Shown here: piece after piece, positions 59,924 to 64,000 of the stretch
How positions within the stretch are numbered: position 1 is the stretch's first letter
Layout of the letters: each line of letters begins with the position of its first letter
Origin: an uncultured Hungatella sp.
GTDB lineage: Bacteria; Bacillota; Clostridia; Lachnospirales; Lachnospiraceae
Assembly (NCBI GenBank): GCA_947089145.1
Contig: CAMUJH010000007.1
Span: forward strand, 1 to 64,000
Length of the DNA: 64,000 nt
Direction: 5' to 3'
Position numbers and translations under genes: made by a program
The notes under the pieces: model-generated
What the model saw: the letters and a program-made list of their open reading frames with translations, nothing else
Databases searched by the model: none
What the model was told of the DNA's origin: nothing

Positions 59924-61630
59924 TTGAAGGTTATATTTATTCTGTCAAAAGACGTTTATAATATTCCTGCTGTAAAAGTTGCAAAAGAAATGATAAAAAG
60001 AGGGTATGAATTGTTTTTTTATGCCTGGTTTACAGAAGAAATACATATACGGATGTTTCACGAACTTGGGGTCGATATTCATCTGCTTGAGGAGCTGAAT
60101 GAAGACGGTATTAAAGAATGTGATTTTATCTATTCCGCTGCAATGTTGGATAGTCTGCCGCAGCTTTTGAATGTGCCCAAATATATATTTACATTTACTA
60201 CGGTATTTATGGATGAACCGCTTGGATTTGCTGATTTTACATTTACACAGAGAGATATGGGGAAATACTTACAAAGATATGAATATTCCATGGAAAGGAT
60301 AAATGAAATTAAAAGCATACCAGGTCTGAAGGTAGGGAACCCTAAATTTGATTTTGAAGAAGATGCTGTAAATCTTGAACAAAATGAGAAACAGATTCTG
60401 TTTATTGATGCGGGCCATTTCCCATTTGGAAAAAAGGGAAAGTGTGCAGTTGCAGAAATGCTATTAAATATAGCAAAGACATTCCCTGACTATAAAGTAA
60501 TTATTAAGCCCAGATTTTTAAAGACCGACCAGAATGTGACGCATAAAAATGTGGTTAATTTGTATGATTGTTTATATGAAGTCTCTGGTGAAAAAATACC
60601 TGAAAATATAATTTGTCTGCAAAATCACACTGACCTGGAGAGACTGGTTAGAAATAGTAGAACAGTAGTAACTACAGATATGACAACTAGTTACTTAGAT
60701 ATTGCTGCGTATAACAAAAAGGGGATTATTGCAACAGAGATCCCGTCAGAAGAATCACTGACTCACAATAAAGGCCATGTGAAGCGGTTTTTAGAGATTA
60801 GCCACAGAAGTGGGCTCTGCGTTCCGTATAAAAATATAGTAGATTACTTGCCAAGCGGAAAGAGTTTCTCTGAAGTGCATAAAAGAGAAATGGGAATTGG
60901 GGAGAGACAGATATCAGTACATATGGTAGATGTCATGGAAATGATCTATATGGATTTTATAAAGAGGGGACGATATCCTGGATTAGAAGCAGATTTTCGA
61001 GATGAAAAAAATACTTTGACAATGGAGGAAGTAATCAATATTCGTCACATCAAACACCTGTATACGATTATGCAGATTGAAAAGTACAGGATAGAGGAGC
61101 TGGATTTCTCAAATATCGAAAATTTTATTTATGGCTTATTAAAACATCGAAAATCGTTCAATAGAAATAATTATGCAGAATATTGCAAAAAAATTAAGTT
61201 AGAGGTACGCAATACAATTTTAAACAGCAGAGAAATTCTAATGGAAAATGCAATGAAGCAGAGCTATTATTTGCAGGCTGTCTTTGATGCAGAAAGAATT
61301 CATTTAGAAGATGAGAATCAATATGATGCAAAGGAAATGTATTGGTTCTTATTAGGAAAATATGAGATTAGCAAAAGAGGGAATGCAGAACAGGCTATCA
61401 AGTTATTTGACAAGTATTTTGATGGAATTGGCAGGAATGATTACGAAAAAACCTTGGCAGACATACAATATTGCATTGAGTCGGCAACATATTGGAGTGG
61501 TGTTTGTTGCTTTGAACTGGGTATGATGGAAAGGGCCAGAAAATATTTTGAAAAGTGTCAGGTTTTGACTAATAATAAGCATAGAAAAGCTAATGAATAC
61601 TTGAATTACATTAGCGAGAGAAAGATGTAG
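59924..61630 (+). CDS. Glycosyl- or glycerophosphotransferase-like protein with TPR tail
   Basis: 568 residues. The first 350 resemble a GT-B fold (MKVIFILSKDVYNIPAVKVAK, YKVIIKPRFLKTDQ, SRTVVTTDMTTSYLDIAAY), like the glycerophosphotransferase and UDP-GlcNAc epimerase groups. After a helical linker, the C-terminal 130 residues are TPR-like helices (YWFLLGKYEISKRGNAEQAI, ELGMMERARKYFEKCQ). It probably adds a sugar or a phosphate-linked unit and interacts with partners through the tail. TTG 59924 follows AGGGAGAAAG. No transmembrane segment is seen. Confidence 0.6.
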   Translation: MKVIFILSKDVYNIPAVKVAKEMIKRGYELFFYAWFTEEIHIRMFHELGVDIHLLEELNEDGIKECDFIYSAAMLDSLPQLLNVPKYIFTFTTVFMDEPLGFADFTFTQRDMGKYLQRYEYSMERINEIKSIPGLKVGNPKFDFEEDAVNLEQNEKQILFIDAGHFPFGKKGKCAVAEMLLNIAKTFPDYKVIIKPRFLKTDQNVTHKNVVNLYDCLYEVSGEKIPENIICLQNHTDLERLVRNSRTVVTTDMTTSYLDIAAYNKKGIIATEIPSEESLTHNKGHVKRFLEISHRSGLCVPYKNIVDYLPSGKSFSEVHKREMGIGERQISVHMVDVMEMIYMDFIKRGRYPGLEADFRDEKNTLTMEEVINIRHIKHLYTIMQIEKYRIEELDFSNIENFIYGLLKHRKSFNRNNYAEYCKKIKLEVRNTILNSREILMENAMKQSYYLQAVFDAERIHLEDENQYDAKEMYWFLLGKYEISKRGNAEQAIKLFDKYFDGIGRNDYEKTLADIQYCIESATYWSGVCCFELGMMERARKYFEKCQVLTNNKHRKANEYLNYISERKM

Positions 61631-61640
61631 GGGAGTGGCT

Positions 61641-62834
61641 ATGAGAATATTATTTATAGCAACTGATTATCCTGAACGTGGAAAACCGACTACAGGATTT
61701 CCTAATTATATCAAAAGAGTTTCTTTGGCGTTAAGAAAAATGGGACATGAACCGCTAATCTTAGCTGCTGGCAGGAGAGACTGGTATAGGGTAGAGAATG
61801 AAATTGATATCTGGACAGTAGCTGTAGACTGTAAAGATTATAAAATTCCGGAATTATCCTATGTAGTAAATGCATTGAAAAAGAGTTATGCCCTTAACAA
61901 AAAAGCTGATGATATAATTAAAAAATTATCTGTTGATGTAATTCAATTTACGTCTCTTGAAGGCAGTGCAATATTTTATAAAGGAACTGTTCCTGCTATT
62001 CTGAGGCTCTCTTCTTATGCTAAAACTTATTACAGCTCTTTTCAGACTCTCTCACCGTCTATGGTAGGAATTATGTCTTTGTTGGAAAGATGGTCTGCAC
62101 GAAAATGTAAGGTTATATTTGCTCCTTGCCAGATCACAGCATATGCTTTTGGAAGAGACTGTAACAGAGATGTTAAGGTAATAGAGACTCCCTTTATAAA
62201 CGATGTAGAGGATTATGATGATAGTTACTTTGATAACTATTTAAAGGATAAAAAGTATATATTGTTTTTTGGAAGCCTGTATGCAGAAAAGGGAATTTTA
62301 ATAATCGCAGACATACTTGAAAGGTTTTTACAGAAAAATCCGGAATACTATTTTGTATTTGCAGGAGATGCGTGCAGCATAGATGGGGAAAAAAGTGACA
62401 ATTTGCTGAAGAGAAAGGCGGGAAAAAATGCAGATAGGGTATTAATATGGAGTGCATTGCCGCATGAAAAATTGTATCCAATTATAAAAGGATCAGACTT
62501 TGTTGTGCTTCCGTCTTTAATGGATAATTTTCCTAATGCATGTATTGAGGCAATGTATTTTGGGAAGGTTGTAATAGGTACAGATGGGGCAAGTTTTGAA
62601 CAGCTTATTATACATGGTAAAAGCGGGTTATTATGTAAAATAGGAGATTCAGAAGATCTGATGAAAAAGATAGAACAAGCCGCTTTGATGACTGAGGATC
62701 AGAAATTTCAAATGGGGAAACGGGCGCAGATGCGGATAGAAAGACTGAAGCCGGATTTAGCGGTGAATAGGCTGCTCCGTCTGTATGAATATACGATAAA
62801 AAATAGAAAGTCCACTATTTTCAAAGGAAATTGA
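61641..62834 (+). CDS. Family 4 glycosyltransferase
   Basis: 397 residues with the GT4 GT-B fold: an N-terminal domain opening RILFIATDYPERGKPTTGFPN and a C-terminal nucleotide-sugar domain with ILFFGSLYAEKG, VLIWSALPHEKLYPIIKGSDFV and LPSLMDNFPNACIEAMYFGK, containing the E-x7-E motif. It is a retaining transferase using a nucleotide sugar, probably making part of the capsule or cell wall polymer at the inner membrane face. ATG 61641 follows GGGGAG and is 10 bases after the previous stop. Confidence 0.88.
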   Translation: MRILFIATDYPERGKPTTGFPNYIKRVSLALRKMGHEPLILAAGRRDWYRVENEIDIWTVAVDCKDYKIPELSYVVNALKKSYALNKKADDIIKKLSVDVIQFTSLEGSAIFYKGTVPAILRLSSYAKTYYSSFQTLSPSMVGIMSLLERWSARKCKVIFAPCQITAYAFGRDCNRDVKVIETPFINDVEDYDDSYFDNYLKDKKYILFFGSLYAEKGILIIADILERFLQKNPEYYFVFAGDACSIDGEKSDNLLKRKAGKNADRVLIWSALPHEKLYPIIKGSDFVVLPSLMDNFPNACIEAMYFGKVVIGTDGASFEQLIIHGKSGLLCKIGDSEDLMKKIEQAALMTEDQKFQMGKRAQMRIERLKPDLAVNRLLRLYEYTIKNRKSTIFKGN

Positions 62835-62839
62835 AATAC

Positions 62840-63928
62840 ATGAAAGAAATCAGTGTAGAAGGAAAAAGTATTTTGGTAACAGGAGCTGCCGGATTTATTG
62901 GAGCAAATTTGATTTTAAAGTTATTAAAAGACTTTGAGAATATCAAGATTATTGGTATTGATAATATGAACAGCTATTATGATGTCTCGATAAAAGAGTA
63001 TAGACTTCATCAGATTGAAGAACTTGCGAAGTCAGTTTCAGGTACATTTAGATTCATCAAAGCTGATATTGCGGATAAAAAAGTAATCCAGGCGTTATTT
63101 ACTCTTTCTAAGCCAGAAATCGTAGTGAATCTGGCTGCACAGGCAGGAGTCCGTTATTCTATTATTGAGCCAGATGCATACATAGAAACAAACTTGAAAG
63201 GATTTTACAATATTTTAGAAGCATGCAGACATTCTGGAGAGGGTAATAATAGGGGAGTGAAACATCTGGTATATGCATCATCTTCCAGCGTTTACGGGAA
63301 CAGCAGAAAGAAAAACTATAGTATTGAGGACAAAGCAGATTATCCAGTTTCTCTTTATGCAGCTACCAAAAAATCCAATGAATTGTTAGCTCATGCATAC
63401 AGCAAACTTTATGACATTCCATCAACCGGCCTTCGTTTTTTTACAGTTTATGGTCCGGCCGGGCGTCCGGATATGGCATATTTTTCCTTTACAAAAAAGT
63501 TATTGTCTGATCAGGTAATTCAGCTTTTTAATTATGGAAACTGCAAGCGGGATTTTACTTATATAGATGATGCTGTGGAGGGCATTGAACGGGTGATACA
63601 GAAAGCACCTGAAAAACGAGACGGTGCAGATGGACTGCCTGCGGCACCTTATGCAATCTATAATATTGGAAACGGCAATCCGGTCGATCTTATTAATTTT
63701 GTAGATGTGCTGCAGCAGGAACTGATAAGAGCAAAAGTATTGCCGGAAAATTTTGACTTTGAGGTTCATAAAGAATTAACTTCTATGCAGCCGGGAGATG
63801 TAGAGGTTACTTGTGCGGATATAAGCGAATTGGAACGGGATTTTGGTTTTAGGCCATCAATACCGTTAAGAACAGGGTTAAGAAGATTTGCCCAATGGTA
63901 TAAGGATTTTTATCAAAATAAATTATAA
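62840..63928 (+). CDS. UDP-glucuronate 4-epimerase-like protein
   Basis: 362 residues of the extended SDR family. TGAAGFIGANL binds NAD; SSSVYGNSRK, YAATKKSNELLAHAY (catalytic Tyr and Lys) and RFFTVYGPAGRPDMAYFSF follow. The length and the VYGPAGRPDM motif fit UDP-glucuronate 4-epimerase (CapI type), giving UDP-galacturonate for an acidic capsule. ATG 62840 follows AAAGGAA; the first 6 codons of an alternative TTG start (62831) overlap the previous stop. Confidence 0.85.
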   Translation: MKEISVEGKSILVTGAAGFIGANLILKLLKDFENIKIIGIDNMNSYYDVSIKEYRLHQIEELAKSVSGTFRFIKADIADKKVIQALFTLSKPEIVVNLAAQAGVRYSIIEPDAYIETNLKGFYNILEACRHSGEGNNRGVKHLVYASSSSVYGNSRKKNYSIEDKADYPVSLYAATKKSNELLAHAYSKLYDIPSTGLRFFTVYGPAGRPDMAYFSFTKKLLSDQVIQLFNYGNCKRDFTYIDDAVEGIERVIQKAPEKRDGADGLPAAPYAIYNIGNGNPVDLINFVDVLQQELIRAKVLPENFDFEVHKELTSMQPGDVEVTCADISELERDFGFRPSIPLRTGLRRFAQWYKDFYQNKL

Positions 63929-63939
63929 GGAAATGAAAT

Positions 63940-64000
63940 ATGAAAGAAAGAATGACAGCAGCTATTCTCTTCGCATGCGGAATTATTGGAGGTATTATTG
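63940..64000 (+). CDS. Start of a membrane protein, cut by the window edge
   Basis: The first 20 residues read MKERMTAAILFACGIIGGII, a basic start followed by a hydrophobic helix, so it begins a membrane or exported protein, perhaps a flippase, polymerase or transporter of the glycan locus. AAGGAAA precedes ATG 63940. It lies 11 bases behind the epimerase gene. Confidence 0.5.
   Translation, partial: MKERMTAAILFACGIIGGII

Noticed and set aside
1-64000. CRISPR arrays, tRNA or rRNA genes
   Set aside because: No regularly spaced repeats with unique spacers, no cloverleaf or CCA-ending signature and no rRNA core sequence were noticed on reading the window.

Overview
The window looks like a chromosomal segment of a Lachnospiraceae-type (Clostridium cluster XIVa) gut anaerobe. 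The evidence is the gene families and their order: rpe-thiN, an ACT/PFL (UPF0237/UPF0210) pair, YesM/YesN two-component systems beside Mgl-type sugar binding proteins, a GGGtGRT protein beside an Fe-S scaffold protein, a FlxA-like and a YjfB-like small protein, and a GH36 alpha-galactosidase. Ribosome binding sites are strong AGGAGG types, and TTG and GTG starts are common. No rRNA, tRNA or CRISPR array was seen.

Layout. 1-9.9 kb is housekeeping: rpe (5' end cut off by the window edge), thiN, an ECF transporter S component behind a structured leader, a truncated Fic gene, an anti-sigma-like zinc finger protein, polA, coaE, a WalJ-like hydrolase and the ACT/PFL pair. 9.9-13.2 kb has a histidine phosphatase, a LytTR/GHKL two-component pair and a FlxA-like protein. 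13.2-23.2 kb is a sugar sensing and uptake operon: YesN-like regulator, YesM-like kinase, two accessory sugar-binding proteins, then MglB, MglA and MglC. 23.2-33.8 kb has an SDR oxidoreductase, an RluA pseudouridine synthase, an SGNH-like lipoprotein, and a second sensing module (binding lipoprotein, YesM, YesN) that lacks permeases. A yjfB-like gene and a TPR gene then diverge around a palindrome. 33.9-45.9 kb has alpha-galactosidase, pyrE, a VanZ-like protein, an M29 aminopeptidase, dihydrofolate reductase, an NlpC/P60 hydrolase, a MATE transporter and a D,D-carboxypeptidase. 46-47.8 kb holds the GGGtGRT gene and its Fe-S scaffold partner on the minus strand.

From about 48.4 kb to the right edge the window is devoted to surface glycan synthesis. 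It begins with a TarI/IspD-like cytidylyltransferase and a polyol-phosphate dehydrogenase. Next come a 101-bp promoter segment bounded by two inverted 26-bp recombinase-type sites, and a TnpB-like protein whose three RuvC catalytic positions are all substituted. Then follow a glycerophosphotransferase-like enzyme and, from about 54.2 kb, a visibly AT-rich and probably acquired block. That block holds a WcbI-like protein, a frameshifted O-acetyltransferase, a CMP-sugar synthetase-like protein paired with an HMGL-type aldolase, two glycosyltransferase-like proteins, and a UDP-glucuronate epimerase-like protein.

The most exciting observation is at 50.5-52.8 kb. The 26-bp sites each have 9-bp arms around an asymmetric 8-bp core, are exact reverse complements of each other, and enclose a good outward promoter. 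This is the expected architecture of an invertible (phase-variable) promoter. It would drive a nuclease-dead TnpB homologue, a candidate RNA-guided regulator of the TldR kind, and the glycan locus behind it. Just upstream is one of two copies in the window of an unidentified hairpin element. The other copy is at 7.7 kb, and the two differ by compensatory base-pair changes. All of this is read from sequence alone, and no database search was possible.
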